DNA of 64,000 bases from JACCXG01 sp963834305 (GTDB lineage Bacteria > Acidobacteriota > Vicinamibacteria > Vicinamibacterales > 2-12-FULL-66-21), in contig CAWIAX010000002.1 in the NCBI GenBank assembly GCA_963834305.1, positions 2,356,001 to 2,420,000 on the forward strand, read 5' to 3'. The first letter of the stretch is position 1; each line of letters starts with the position of its first letter. The notes beneath the pieces are model-generated. The model was not told where the DNA came from and did no database searches. It saw nothing but the letters and a program-made list of their open reading frames with translations. Shown here piece by piece: positions 8,355 through 17,700 of the stretch. A program made the translations under genes and the position numbers.

Positions 8355-10271
8355 TCAGAACCGGACGAGGAATCCGCCGACCAGGCGCTTGGGTGGCCGG
8401 ACGACCAGCAGTTCGTCGTAGACGGATGCCGGGTCCGTCGGGTCCCGGAACAGGTTGCGCAGCCCGACCAGCACTTCCCAGCGGGTGCCGGCGAAGGTGA
8501 CGGGGAGCGCCTGGTTCACCTGCACGTCGAAGCGGCCGTCGAGGCCCGGCTCGCCGAGCATCGTGTTCGACCGGACGAAGCCGCTGTTCAACTTGTAGAG
8601 CACGAAGACGCGCGTGGCTGTTTCGCTGATGTCCGCGGACAGCGAGCTCGTGAGGTCGTGCAGATCCTCCCTGCCCGGCCGGACGGCGGCCGGCGCGAAG
8701 GCTTCGAGCACGGAGGTCTCGCCGCGTCCCGTCCATCGCGCGCGGGTGAGGCTGTAGTGGATCGAGCCGCGGATGCGCGCGGCGGCCGGCGAATCGAGCC
8801 GCACCGCCCAGCCCGAGGCCTCGACGGATCCCGCGGTGCCGACGTAGTAGTGGCCGACCGAACGCGGGCCATTCGGCATCCGCAGCCCGAACAGCGTCAC
8901 GAGCTGATCGTCCACGGACTGGTGGAAGCGCGAGACGCCGAGCACCGCGGCGCCGCCCAGATCCTTCTCGAAGCCGACGTCGTAGGACTGCGACCGTTCG
9001 ACGCGGAGGGCGTCCGTCGCGCGCAGCGGCGCGAACGTCCGCTCCGGCGGCAGCCAGGGCCCCGGCGTGCTGCTCGACAGGAACTCTTCGGCGCCGGGCG
9101 CCACCATCCGCTGGGCCACCGCCGCCCGGAAGCGGACGCCGTCCCCGGCCTCGACGGTGAAGCCGAGCCGCGGGCTCAGGAGGCCTCGGCTCTCGAGGTA
9201 GTCGTAGTGCGCGAATCGGGCGCCGTACTCGAGCGTCAGCGCCGGCGCAATCGCCCACCGGTCGAAGGCGTAGAGCTCGCCGACGTTCCGGTTGCCGTCG
9301 GTGACGGCGGCCAGGGCGGCGGGGTTGCCGCCGATGTATTCCTGGGTGCTGTAGGTGAGCCCGAACTGGTAGTCGTGGTCGCGCCCCGGCCGCGACGAGA
9401 AGGCCCCCGCGACAATCCACGAGGACAGGTCGCCCTGGCTCATCGCCGCCCGAATCAACCAGTCGCCGCCCGCGCCGGGGGCGGCCAGCGCCAGGTAGGC
9501 CACGCCCCGCGGGAACGCCGTGGACGACAGCAGCGCGCCGGGGGCCACCGCGCCGGTCGTCAGGAAATTCACCTCGCCCGACAGCGGGAACCCGGTGAAG
9601 AGTGACGACGCCAGGCTGGCCGCCGACACCATCGCCCGTCCGACGAGGTTGCCGTTGGGGGTGATCCCCTCGCTGTCGGTCACGACGGCGAGCGGCGTCG
9701 TGTCCTTGAGGATGCTGCGCTTGATGTGGCGGAGGCGCCACGCGGATTCCGTATGCGGATGGTCGGCGCCGTCCGCGTCAGCCGTGGTCTCACCGGCCGC
9801 GGCGCCGGCGGGCAGGTCGAAGCCCGCGGCCATGATGGGCCGCGCCGCGACGGGCGGCTCTGCCACGCCGGCCGTTCCGACCGCGGCGGTGGAGCCGGCG
9901 AGCCGCCGCAGCTCGAAGCGCTGGGTGGAGGGAGAGTAGCCGACGTTGACCAGTGTGGCCACCGAGGCGGCGAACCCCAGCTTGTGCGCGCGAAGGAGAT
10001 ATTCCCCGGGCGGCAGCCCGTTGAACGTGAAGCGGCCGCCGTCGTCTGTCACCGTGCTGGCGAGCGTGGCCCCGAGAGCCGAGACCATGGCGCCGGTCAG
10101 TGCCTCGCCCGAGTCGTCCAGCACCGTGCCGGTGATGCTGCCGCTCGTAATGCGCGCCTGCATCGAGGAGGCCGCAGGCGCAGCCGCGCCCTGCGCGCCG
10201 GCTGGTGCCGCCAGCACCAGTCCCGCCACGCCGACGAACGCCGCGGAAACCACGCGGGTCAGGCGTTCCAT
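8355..10271 (-). CDS. TonB-dependent receptor-like outer-membrane protein
   Basis: 638 residues. A signal peptide ends at AAPAGAQG. A carboxypeptidase-type regulatory domain follows (about 43-118: GSITGTVLDDSGEALTGA, GEYLLRAHKLGFA), then a beta-rich barrel region with alternating aromatic strands, closing in the Phe-ending strand GGFLVRF. This is the common Acidobacteriota SusC-less receptor layout, but the plug is short and I do not see a clear TonB box. It probably imports or binds a large or scarce substrate. It starts 22 bases after the stop of the secreted protein upstream, so the two are co-transcribed. Frame intact. Confidence 0.85.
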   Translation of the reverse strand: MERLTRVVSAAFVGVAGLVLAAPAGAQGAAAPAASSMQARITSGSITGTVLDDSGEALTGAMVSALGATLASTVTDDGGRFTFNGLPPGEYLLRAHKLGFAASVATLVNVGYSPSTQRFELRRLAGSTAAVGTAGVAEPPVAARPIMAAGFDLPAGAAAGETTADADGADHPHTESAWRLRHIKRSILKDTTPLAVVTDSEGITPNGNLVGRAMVSAASLASSLFTGFPLSGEVNFLTTGAVAPGALLSSTAFPRGVAYLALAAPGAGGDWLIRAAMSQGDLSSWIVAGAFSSRPGRDHDYQFGLTYSTQEYIGGNPAALAAVTDGNRNVGELYAFDRWAIAPALTLEYGARFAHYDYLESRGLLSPRLGFTVEAGDGVRFRAAVAQRMVAPGAEEFLSSSTPGPWLPPERTFAPLRATDALRVERSQSYDVGFEKDLGGAAVLGVSRFHQSVDDQLVTLFGLRMPNGPRSVGHYYVGTAGSVEASGWAVRLDSPAAARIRGSIHYSLTRARWTGRGETSVLEAFAPAAVRPGREDLHDLTSSLSADISETATRVFVLYKLNSGFVRSNTMLGEPGLDGRFDVQVNQALPVTFAGTRWEVLVGLRNLFRDPTDPASVYDELLVVRPPKRLVGGFLVRF

Positions 10272-10293
10272 GGCTCCTCCGTCTGCAGCATGC

Positions 10294-11379
10294 TTACGAC
10301 CGGACGCGAAAGACGATCTGGCGCTCGATGGACTGTCCGGACACGAGGTCCGTCACGGTGATCGCCAGGCGGTAGTCCCCGACCGTGAACCCTGAGAGCG
10401 GCACCCCTTGCCCGGCCATCACCGGCTGCCCGGCGGCCGGGTCGAACGGCGGGCCCAGCACCAGGGGGGTGAATCGTTGCGGTTCTGTCCGGTTGACGTA
10501 GACCTCTCCCGGCAGAGCTGCCGGAACGTCCCGGCCGAAAGGGGGGGCCCCGGGGGCGCCCCCGGCGTCCGGGCTTTTCCTGAAGAAATGGTACTCCACC
10601 TCGAGGTCAAAATGCTTGTCCCGTGTGACGGCCGGGTTATAGATGAGAAAAACGACGATCAGCTCCTCGGACCGGCGGAAATCACCGTCGGCGGAGGGCA
10701 GGATTTCCCGGGCGCCGATCACGTAGGGCCGCTCCGCGAGCGGGCCCGCGGGCGGCTCACGGAGATCGGTGAGCCGGTCGGCAACAATCACGCTGCTCGT
10801 GGCGAGCGCGGTCGTTCCGTAATCCGGCACGCTCACCGGCTGGCGCAGCACGGCCGCCAGCGGCCGCCGCCCCCGATCGCCGTCGCGGTCGCGCTCGCGG
10901 ACCACGACGGTCACTTCATACTCTCCCGGCGCGATCGAGAAGCCCCGCACCACGCGCAGCGGCTGTCCCGGCGCGGCCGACCATTCGATCGGATAGATCT
11001 CCTCGAACGGGTACGAGGACCGTTCCGTGGCCGGGGTCCGGCGGGCGCGCCCGTCGCCGCCGTCCGCCGCGCGGCGCGCCACGCGGACGTAGAGCAGGGC
11101 GGCGGGCACACGGCGTCCCTTCGCGGCGATACCGACGATGAAGGGCACGAACGTGCCGGACTGGGCCTTGAAGAAGTCGCTGCGCCAGGTGAGCGAGAAG
11201 TCGTCCGGGTCGGGCGAGTCGTCCGCGGCGTCCGCCAGCGCGACCACCGCCTCCCCTTCCTGGCGGAGGGCATTCTCGAGCCGCTCCACCTGGCGGCGAT
11301 CGAAGCCCTGCGAGCCGGCGAGCCGCGCGGCCACCGCCACCACGATCACGCCCGCTGCGAAACGCTCCCGTGCTCGCAT
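10294..11379 (-). CDS. Secreted hypothetical protein, partner of the TonB-dependent receptor
   Basis: 361 residues from the ATG at 11379. The start MRARERFAAGVIVVAVAARLAG looks like a signal peptide. The rest is mostly beta-strand in character with no family I recognise: residues such as TWRSDFFKAQSGTFVPFIVG, then GFSIAPGEYEVTVVVRERD, a middle part VIVADRLTDLREPPAGPL and an end GDYRLAITVTDLVSGQSIER. It resembles proteins of Ig-like or GWxTD-type sandwich repeats in Acidobacteriota but lacks the GWxTD motif. It is the first gene of a two-gene unit with the receptor and is divergent from the cyclase gene. Confidence 0.7.
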   Translation of the reverse strand: MRARERFAAGVIVVAVAARLAGSQGFDRRQVERLENALRQEGEAVVALADAADDSPDPDDFSLTWRSDFFKAQSGTFVPFIVGIAAKGRRVPAALLYVRVARRAADGGDGRARRTPATERSSYPFEEIYPIEWSAAPGQPLRVVRGFSIAPGEYEVTVVVRERDRDGDRGRRPLAAVLRQPVSVPDYGTTALATSSVIVADRLTDLREPPAGPLAERPYVIGAREILPSADGDFRRSEELIVVFLIYNPAVTRDKHFDLEVEYHFFRKSPDAGGAPGAPPFGRDVPAALPGEVYVNRTEPQRFTPLVLGPPFDPAAGQPVMAGQGVPLSGFTVGDYRLAITVTDLVSGQSIERQIVFRVRS

Positions 11380-11478
11380 GCCTGAGAAAGGACGCGCCGA
11401 TGATACTGCATCGCCGGACCGGCCATCCGGGCAAAAACGGCCGTACCGGCAGGCGCGTTTGATATCATCAGCGCTTCT

Positions 11479-12114
11479 ATGGCGCGTGTGCCGCGATTCC
11501 TCGATGTCAGCGTTCCCCTGACGGCGGCCGTGCCGACCTATCCGGGCAACCCCCCGTTCGAACTGCAGCCCATCAAGCGCATCGCCAGCGGCGACAGCTC
11601 GAACGTCTCGAAGATCGTCATGGGGACGCATTCGGGCACGCACGTCGACGCGCCGCGTCACTTCTTCGACGACGGGGCGGGCACGGACGCGCTGGAGCTC
11701 GACCTGCTGATCGGGCGGGCGCGGGTGGTGGACCTGCCGCGCCGCGGCGGGATTACCGCCGACGACCTCGCAGCGGCCGGGCTCCGCGAGGACCTGCGCG
11801 TGCTGTTCAAGACGCCCAACTCGGCGCTGTGGAACGGCAGCGACTTCCGGCCGGACTACACCCACCTGACCGAAAGTGCCGCGCGCTATCTCGTGGACCA
11901 GGGCGTCAAGGTCGTCGGGGTGGACTACCTGTCGGTCGAGGAATTCAAGAAGGCAGGGGCCCCGGCGCATCGCGCGCTGCTCTCGCAGGGCGTCGTCATC
12001 ATCGAGGGGCTGAACCTGTCCGACGTGGAGCCTGGCATGTACGAGCTCTACTGCCTGCCGGTGCGCATCGCCGGCTCGGACGGCGCTCCCGCCCGGGTCG
12101 TGCTCAAACGCTGA
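11479..12114 (+). CDS. Cyclase-family metal-dependent hydrolase (kynurenine formamidase-like)
   Basis: 211 residues. The family's metal and catalytic motif is plain: HSGTHVDAPRHF near residue 54. The opening FLDVSVPLTAAVPTYPGNPP and the ending VIIEGLNLSDVEPGMYELYCLP are also typical. Members hydrolyse amides or cyclic substrates, such as N-formylkynurenine to kynurenine in tryptophan breakdown, or isatin. No other tryptophan-breakdown gene is near, so the substrate is open. The gene is divergent from the secreted protein, with about 100 bp between. Confidence 0.9.
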   Translation: MARVPRFLDVSVPLTAAVPTYPGNPPFELQPIKRIASGDSSNVSKIVMGTHSGTHVDAPRHFFDDGAGTDALELDLLIGRARVVDLPRRGGITADDLAAAGLREDLRVLFKTPNSALWNGSDFRPDYTHLTESAARYLVDQGVKVVGVDYLSVEEFKKAGAPAHRALLSQGVVIIEGLNLSDVEPGMYELYCLPVRIAGSDGAPARVVLKR

Positions 12115-12223
12115 CGGGAGGCGCGGACCTGGTGCCCGGGTCCGCGGCCGTGTGCCCGGTTGGCTTGGACGCCGCGCCGCCGCCCCGTTTCGACCGGGCG
12201 GCCCGCGGGGAAGGTAGGGTCAG

Positions 12224-13495
12224 GTGCTCGACGACATTCTGGTGATGGTGCTGGCGGGTGGCGTGGGCGAACGGCTCTTTCCCCTCACGAAGGAGCGGGC
12301 CAAGCCGGCCGTCTACTTCGGGGGACCGTACCGGATCATCGACTTCACGCTGAGCAACTGCCTCAACTCGGGGCTGCGGCGCATCTTCATCGCACTGCAG
12401 TACAAGTCGCTGTCGCTCAGCCGCCACCTGCGCATGGGCTGGAGCGTCGTCGCCGACGAGCTCGGCGAGTTCATCGAGATCCTCAGCCCGCAGAAGCGGG
12501 TCGGGGAGCACTGGTACCAGGGCACGGCCGACGCGGTCTACCAGAACCTCTACTCGATCCTGCGCGAGGACCCCAAGCACCTCATCGTGCTCTCGGGGGA
12601 CCACGTCTACAAGATGGACTACGCGAAGATGCTGCGCTTCCACACCGAGCGGGGCGCGGGCGCCACGCTGGCGGTCCTCGAGATCCCGACCGAAGAGGCC
12701 CACCGCTTCGGCGTGCTCGAGGTGGACGACCAGGACCGCATCACCGGCTTCCTCGAGAAGCCCAAGGACCTGCCGCCCGGCGGCCACGTCCTGGCGTCGA
12801 TGGGCATCTACGTCTTCGACATGAAGGTGCTCGTGCCGGCGCTCGAGGACAACGCGCGCAAGCCCGACACGTCGCATGATTTCGGCAAGGACATCCTCCC
12901 CGAGATCATCACGCAGTGCCCCGTCTACGCCTACCGCTTCGCCGACGAGAACAAGAAGTCCGGGAAGTACTGGCGCGACATCGGCACCCTGGACGCCTAT
13001 TACGAGGCGAACATGGACCTGTGCCACGTCAACCCGGAGTTCAACCTCTACGACCCCGAGTGGCCGCTGCGGACCAACCAGCTGCAGGCGCCGCCGGCGA
13101 AGTTCGTCTTCGCCGACGAAGGACGGCGCTGCGGCCAGGCGCTCGACTCGATCATCTCGGCCGGCTGCATCGTCTCGGGCAGCCGGGTGTCGGGGAGCGT
13201 GCTCTGCCCGAACGTGCGCGTGCACAGCTTCTGCGACATCGACCAGAGCATCCTGATGCCGGGGGTGCGCGTCGGCCGCCATGCGCGCATCCGCCGCGCC
13301 ATCATCGACCGCGACGTGTTCATCCCGCGCGCCGCGCTCATCGGCTACAACGAGGACGAGGACCGGCGCCGCCACACCGTCTCCGAGGGGGGCGTCGTCG
13401 TGGTCACGAAGGAAGACGAGCCGTTCACGGGCGACGTCGACGAGCAGGCGCTGCGCCACGAGGCGGAGTTCGACCGGCGCGGATCGGGGCGCTAG
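12224..13495 (+). CDS. glgC: Glucose-1-phosphate adenylyltransferase
   Basis: 423 residues, the usual length. It makes ADP-glucose from glucose-1-phosphate and ATP, the committed step of glycogen synthesis. The nucleotide-binding motif appears as MVLAGGVGERLFPLTKERAKPAV, followed by GGPYRIIDFTLSNCLNSG, the catalytic region YQGTADAVYQN and VLSGDHVYKMDY, and a C-terminal left-handed beta-helix with hexapeptide repeats (about 300-400). The start is a GTG with a GGAAGGTAGG-like site before it. It is followed after 70 bases by eno and gpmA on the same strand, linking storage carbon and lower glycolysis. No frame break. Confidence 0.96.
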   Translation: MLDDILVMVLAGGVGERLFPLTKERAKPAVYFGGPYRIIDFTLSNCLNSGLRRIFIALQYKSLSLSRHLRMGWSVVADELGEFIEILSPQKRVGEHWYQGTADAVYQNLYSILREDPKHLIVLSGDHVYKMDYAKMLRFHTERGAGATLAVLEIPTEEAHRFGVLEVDDQDRITGFLEKPKDLPPGGHVLASMGIYVFDMKVLVPALEDNARKPDTSHDFGKDILPEIITQCPVYAYRFADENKKSGKYWRDIGTLDAYYEANMDLCHVNPEFNLYDPEWPLRTNQLQAPPAKFVFADEGRRCGQALDSIISAGCIVSGSRVSGSVLCPNVRVHSFCDIDQSILMPGVRVGRHARIRRAIIDRDVFIPRAALIGYNEDEDRRRHTVSEGGVVVVTKEDEPFTGDVDEQALRHEAEFDRRGSGR

Positions 13496-13565
13496 GCCGG
13501 CGCGACACACCAGGCCGCAGCGCGCGGCCGCGATCGCATCACCACGGGAAGAGGAGTCAGCTGCA

Positions 13566-14875
13566 GTGAAGATTCAACGTGTGCACGGGCGCGAGATCAT
13601 CGACTCGCGCGGCAATCCTACGGTCGAAGTGGACGTCATGCTCGACGGCGGCGCCTCGGGGCGCGCCGCGGTGCCGTCCGGCGCGTCCACCGGCCAGCGC
13701 GAGGCGCTCGAGCTGCGCGACGGCGACAAGAAGCGGTTCCTGGGCAAGGGGGTCACGCAGGCGGTCGGGCACGTCAACGGGGAGATCGCCAAGGCGCTCG
13801 CCGGCAAGGCGGCCGACCAGCGGGCGGTCGACACGTTCATGAACGAGCTCGACGGCACGGACAACAAGGGGCGCCTCGGCGCCAATGCCCTGCTCGGCGT
13901 GTCGATGGCGCTGGCGCGCGCCGCGGCCGCGGCGGCGCAGGTGCCGCTCTACCGGCACCTCGCGGCGCTGCACGGCGGCTCGGGCGGCGGCACGGTGCTG
14001 CCGACGCCGATGATGAACATCCTGAACGGCGGCGCGCACGCCGACAGCAGCGTGGACTTCCAGGAGTTCATGGTGATGCCGGTCGGGATGGCGTCCTTCT
14101 CGGAGGCGGTGCGGGCCGGCGCCGAGATCTTCCACACGCTGCGCGGCATCCTCAAGAAGAAGGGGCACGCGACCGGCGTCGGCGACGAAGGGGGCTTCGC
14201 GCCCGAGCCTGTCGTCGAACAAGGAAGCGGTCGACCTGGTGCTCGAGGCGGTGACGCAGGCCGGCTACACAGCCGGGCGCAACGTGTTCCTCGCGCTCGA
14301 CGTCGCGTCGAGCGAGCTGTGGAACGAGGGGGCGAAGACCTACGAGTTCAAGAAGTCGGGCGAGAAGACCCGGACGCCCGACGAGATGGTCGCGCTCTAC
14401 GAGGACTGGGTCCGCCAGTACCCGATCGTCTCGATCGAGGACGGCGTGGCCGAAGGCGACTGGTACGGCTGGAAGGCGCTGACCACCGCGCTCGGCGCCC
14501 GGGTGCAGCTGGTCGGCGACGATCTCTTCGTCACCAACACCGAGATCCTCCAGCGCGGCATCGACGAGGGCGTCGCCAACTCGATCCTGATCAAGCTCAA
14601 TCAGATCGGCACGGTCACCGAGACGCTCGACGCCATCGCGATGGCCACGAAGGCCGGCTACACGAGCATCATCTCGCACCGCTCCGGCGAGACCGAGGAC
14701 ACGACGATTGCCGACCTCGCCGTGGCGACCAACGCCGGGCAGATCAAGACCGGATCGGCGAGCCGCAGCGACCGGGTCGCCAAGTACAACCAGCTGCTCC
14801 GCATCGAAGAGGAGCTCGGGTCGCAAGGGGCGCTACGCCGGCCGGTCCGCGCTCAAGCACCTCGCGTCCAACTAA
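13566..14875 (+). CDS. eno: Enolase (frame broken twice)
   Basis: About 435 residues when the frame is repaired. It dehydrates 2-phosphoglycerate to phosphoenolpyruvate in glycolysis. The N-terminus KIQRVHGREIIDSRGNPT, the middle GDEGGFAP, the metal ligands in VSIEDGVAEGDW, the signature ILIKLNQIGTVTET and SHRSGETEDTTIADLAV are all there. The GTG at 13566 follows GGAAGAGGAG, a strong ribosome-binding site. One extra base near 14205 (GCCCGAGCCT) and one near 14827 (CAAGGGGCGC) break the frame; removing each restores the exact family sequence, including the C-terminal ALKHLASN and stop. Two such +1 breaks in an essential gene point to sequence error. Confidence 0.95.
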
Positions 14876-14878
14876 GCC

Positions 14879-15631
14879 ATGCCCACACTCGTTCTGCTCC
14901 GACACGGCGAAAGCACCTGGAACAAGGAGAACCGGTTCACGGGGTGGACCGACGTCGACCTGTCCGACCACGGCCGCGACGAGGCGCGCGCCGCCGGGCG
15001 GCTGCTCAAGGAGGGGGGCTACCGCTTCGACCTGGCGTACACCTCCGGTGCTGAAGCGCGCCATCCGCACGCTCTGGATCACGCTCGACGAGCTCGACCA
15101 GATGTGGCTGCCGGTCGTCGAGGACTGGCGGCTGAACGAGCGGCACTACGGCGCGCTGCAGGGGCTGAACAAGGCGGAGACGGCGGCGAAGCACGGCGAG
15201 GCGCAGGTGAAGATCTGGCGCCGCAGCTACGACATTCCGCCGCCGCCGCTCGACGCGGGACGACGAGCGGTCTGCCGGCCACGATCCGCGCTACGCCGAG
15301 CTCGCGCCGGCGAGCTCCCGACCACGGAGTGTCTGAAGGACACCGTCGAGCGCTTCCTGCCCTACTGGCACGAGCACGATCGCGCCGGCGATCGAGAGCG
15401 GCAAGCAGCGTCATCATCGCGGCGCACGGCAACAGCCTGCGCGCGCTGGTGAAGTACCTCGACAACATCAGCGACGACGAGATCGTCGAGCTGAACATCC
15501 CGACCGGCATTCCGCTCGTCTACGAGCTGGACGACGACCTCGCGCCGCTCAAGCACTACTACCTGGGCGACGCGAAGGCGGCCGAGGAAGCTGCCGCCCG
15601 CGTCGCGCGGCAGAGCAGCGCCAAGAAGTAG
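14879..15631 (+). CDS. gpmA: 2,3-bisphosphoglycerate-dependent phosphoglycerate mutase (frame broken)
   Basis: About 248 residues when repaired. It interconverts 3- and 2-phosphoglycerate and feeds enolase, whose gene ends three bases upstream. The catalytic motif LLRHGESTWN is near residue 6, then RFTGWTDVDLS, a middle block with WRLNERHYGALQGLNKAETA, and the second catalytic His in IIAAHGNSLRALVKYL. At least four breaks occur, near 15046, 15257, 15310 and 15411; the first two are clearly single extra bases. The protein is otherwise fully conserved, so I take it as an intact gene in a poorly resolved stretch. Confidence 0.93.
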   Translation: MPTLVLLRHGESTWNKENRFTGWTDVDLSDHGRDEARAAGRLLKEGGYRFDLAYTSGAEARHPHALDHARRARPDVAAGRRGLAAERAALRRAAGAEQGGDGGEARRGAGEDLAPQLRHSAAAARRGTTSGLPATIRATPSSRRRAPDHGVSEGHRRALPALLARARSRRRSRAASSVIIAAHGNSLRALVKYLDNISDDEIVELNIPTGIPLVYELDDDLAPLKHYYLGDAKAAEEAAARVARQSSAKK

Positions 15632-15640
15632 CGGATCGCC

Positions 15641-17214
15641 ATGGCCCGACGGCCTCGGACGATGCAGTCATCGCCGGGGGCGGCCTCGCCGGCCTCACGC
15701 TTGCGCGGCAGCTGCAGCTCGAAGCGCCGCACATCCGGGTGCTGGTGCTCGAGAAGCGCACGCATCCGGTCCCGAGGCGGCGTTCAAGGTCGGCGAGTCC
15801 AGCGTCGAGATCGGGGCGCACTACTTCCGGCCGCGTGCTCGGGCTCGAGCCGATGCTGCGCGCCGCAGCACCTCGAGAAGCTCGGCCTCCGCTACTTCTT
15901 CCCGCAGGGGCACAAACGACGACATCACTCGGCGCACCGAGCTCGGCCCGCCGTTCTTCCCGGTCGTTCCGTCCTTCCAGCTCGATCGCGGCCGGCTCGA
16001 GAACTGGCTGCTGGCGTCGCTGCGCGAGTCCGGCGTCGAGGTGCGTCGACGACTGCGCCGTGAAGCGCATCGAGCTGGGTCCGGCGCGCACACGGTCGAG
16101 TTCGCCGGCCCGGCGGCAGCGGGACGGTGCAGACGCGCTGGCTGGTCGACGCGAGCGGCCGGACCGGCCTGCTCCGCCGCCAGCTCGGCCTGACCCGGCC
16201 GGTCGGAGCATGGCGCCAACGCGGCGTGGTTCCGCGTCAAGACGCGCGTCAAGAGTCGACGACTGGTCCGACGACCCGACATGGCAGGCGCGCGTGCCGA
16301 CCGGCGAGCGCTGGATGAGCACCAATCACCTGATGGGCAAGGGCTACTGGGTCTGGCTCATCCCGCTCGGCTCCGGCAGCACCAGCATCGGCATCGTCGC
16401 CGACGACGACCTCCATCCGTGCGCGCGGATCAACCGCTACGAGCGGGCGATCGGAGTGGCTGCGCGAGTTCGAGCCGCAGTGCGCCAGCGGTCGATCGAA
16501 GCGCTGCGCGCCGACGCTCGAGGACTTCCTCGCGCTCAAGCACTACGCGCACGGCTGCGAGCGGGTCTTCTCGCCGGATGGCTGGTCGCTGGTCGGCGAA
16601 GCGGGCGGTGTTCACCGATCCGTTCTACTCGCCCGGCTCCGACTTCATCGCGATCGGCAACGACTGCACCGCCGATCTGATCGTCCGCGCCGCCGCCGGC
16701 GAGGACGTCGCCGGCGCGGGCCGAGGCCTTCAACATCGACGCTACCTGCGGCTGTTCGACGCATTCCTGCGGCTCTACGACGGCCAGTACCGGCTGATGG
16801 GCAACGCGCAGGTGATGACCGCCAAGGCCGCCTGGGACAACGCCTGCTACTGGGCGATCAGCGCGCTGCTCTATTTCCAGCGCCGCTATCGGCGAGCCGG
16901 CGTTCATGGCCTCGATCGATCCGCTGATGCGGCGGTTCTTCGTGCTGCACGCGCGGATGCAGCAGCTGCTGCGCGCCTGGGACGAAGTCGATCGGTCGCG
17001 ACTACCGCGCCGCGCTACACCAACATCCTGAACGTGGAGCCGCTGCGCGAGTTGCAGGCGCGCCTCGGCGATCCGCCGATGGACGACGACGCGCTGCGGG
17101 CGCGGCTCGAGGCGAATCTCGCCTGGCTGGAGCGGTTTGCGGCGTCGTGGGAGGCGGTGGGGCGGCTGCAGGTGCCGGGGCTGGCGAGCTTCGTGGCGGC
17201 GCGCCCGGCCGTAG
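15641..17214 (+). CDS. Flavin-dependent halogenase-like FAD oxidoreductase (heavily broken frame)
   Basis: Reading across frames gives one protein of about 520 residues. Near the N-terminus is the FAD-binding VIAGGGLAGLTLARQL, then a VGESS motif preceded by Lys. The middle has GYWVWLIPLGSGSTSIG, which contains an exact WxWxIP motif, a hallmark of flavin-dependent halogenases. A later part reads FTDPFYSPGSDFIAIGN, typical of the FAD domain. Such enzymes use FADH2, oxygen and halide to halogenate aromatic or related substrates; some relatives are plain oxidoreductases. It needs a flavin reductase, not seen nearby. More than ten frame breaks lie between 15655 and 17214. The end is set at the TAG at 17212 and is uncertain. 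Halogenases occur in xanthomonadin loci, and an aryl-polyene-like locus starts 6.6 kb away. Confidence 0.65.
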
Positions 17215-17617
17215 ACATTTCGCCGACGGCGGCTTCGGCCTGTGCGAGTCGATCGCGGGCGATGAGGAGCCACCGCGGCGGCGCTTCGGCGGGCGCGCCG
17301 GTGCCATACGTGCCCCATCGTGCGTTCTGCGCTCGAATCCCGGCCGTCACGCCGAGCACCCATGACACGGCCTTCCCATCGTCCGAGTTGGCAAGAGCAG
17401 ACTGCCCGGCAGGCGAGTTGGGAGTGCAGGTCTGCGACTCGCTCACGGCTTGCGGGACGGCGCGCCGTCGTCCCGCATCGGTCTGCAGGACAAGGCCGAA
17501 GCCGGCGAGCGCGACGAGCTCGAGCGCGACGAAGCTCAGGGCCACCGCCCAGACGATGCCGACGAACACCGCGACCCGCTTGATCCGCGCCGGGAGAGCG
17601 TTGGGCGATGACGGCAT
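17215..17617 (-). CDS. Hypothetical membrane-anchored protein, low support
   Basis: A minus-strand frame starts at an ATG at 17617 and begins with a Lys/Arg-flanked hydrophobic segment (VAVFVGIVWAVALSFVAL), a believable membrane anchor. After about residue 50 the sequence loses any clear pattern, though SWVLGVTAGIRAQNARWGTYG could be real. The open frame runs on into the convergent halogenase-like gene, so the true end is unknown; given the indel density here the gene is probably broken. I do not recognise a family. If it is not a gene, this 400-bp stretch is an unexplained gap. Confidence 0.3.
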
Positions 17618-17648
17618 GATTGTCGGGCGTTGCCCCTGCCGCAGGCAC

Positions 17649-17654
17649 TATACT
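17649..17654 (+). promoter_or_regulatory. Candidate -10 box TATACT
   Basis: TATACT lies 47 bases before the ATG of the membrane protein at 17701, in the divergent region between it and the minus-strand fragment at 17617. No well-spaced -35 box is visible, so this is a weak call. Confidence 0.25.
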
Positions 17655-17700
17655 GCCGCGCACCCGGAGCGCCAAGACCGGGCAGCAAGGAAGTGCGTGC

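Noticed and set aside
8334..9605. Long open frame opposite the TonB-dependent receptor
   Set aside because: The composition is that of a GC shadow (Arg, Glu, Gln-rich) and the receptor's own frame is full-length and recognisable.
12104..13510. 468-codon minus-strand frame across glgC
   Set aside because: glgC is intact and full-length on the other strand; the antisense product has no family features.
17215..17640. Extension of the halogenase-like gene to about 17365
   Set aside because: A frame change near 17212 gives a family-like stop; the following residues are Arg/Ala-rich with no similarity. The point is uncertain because of the indels.
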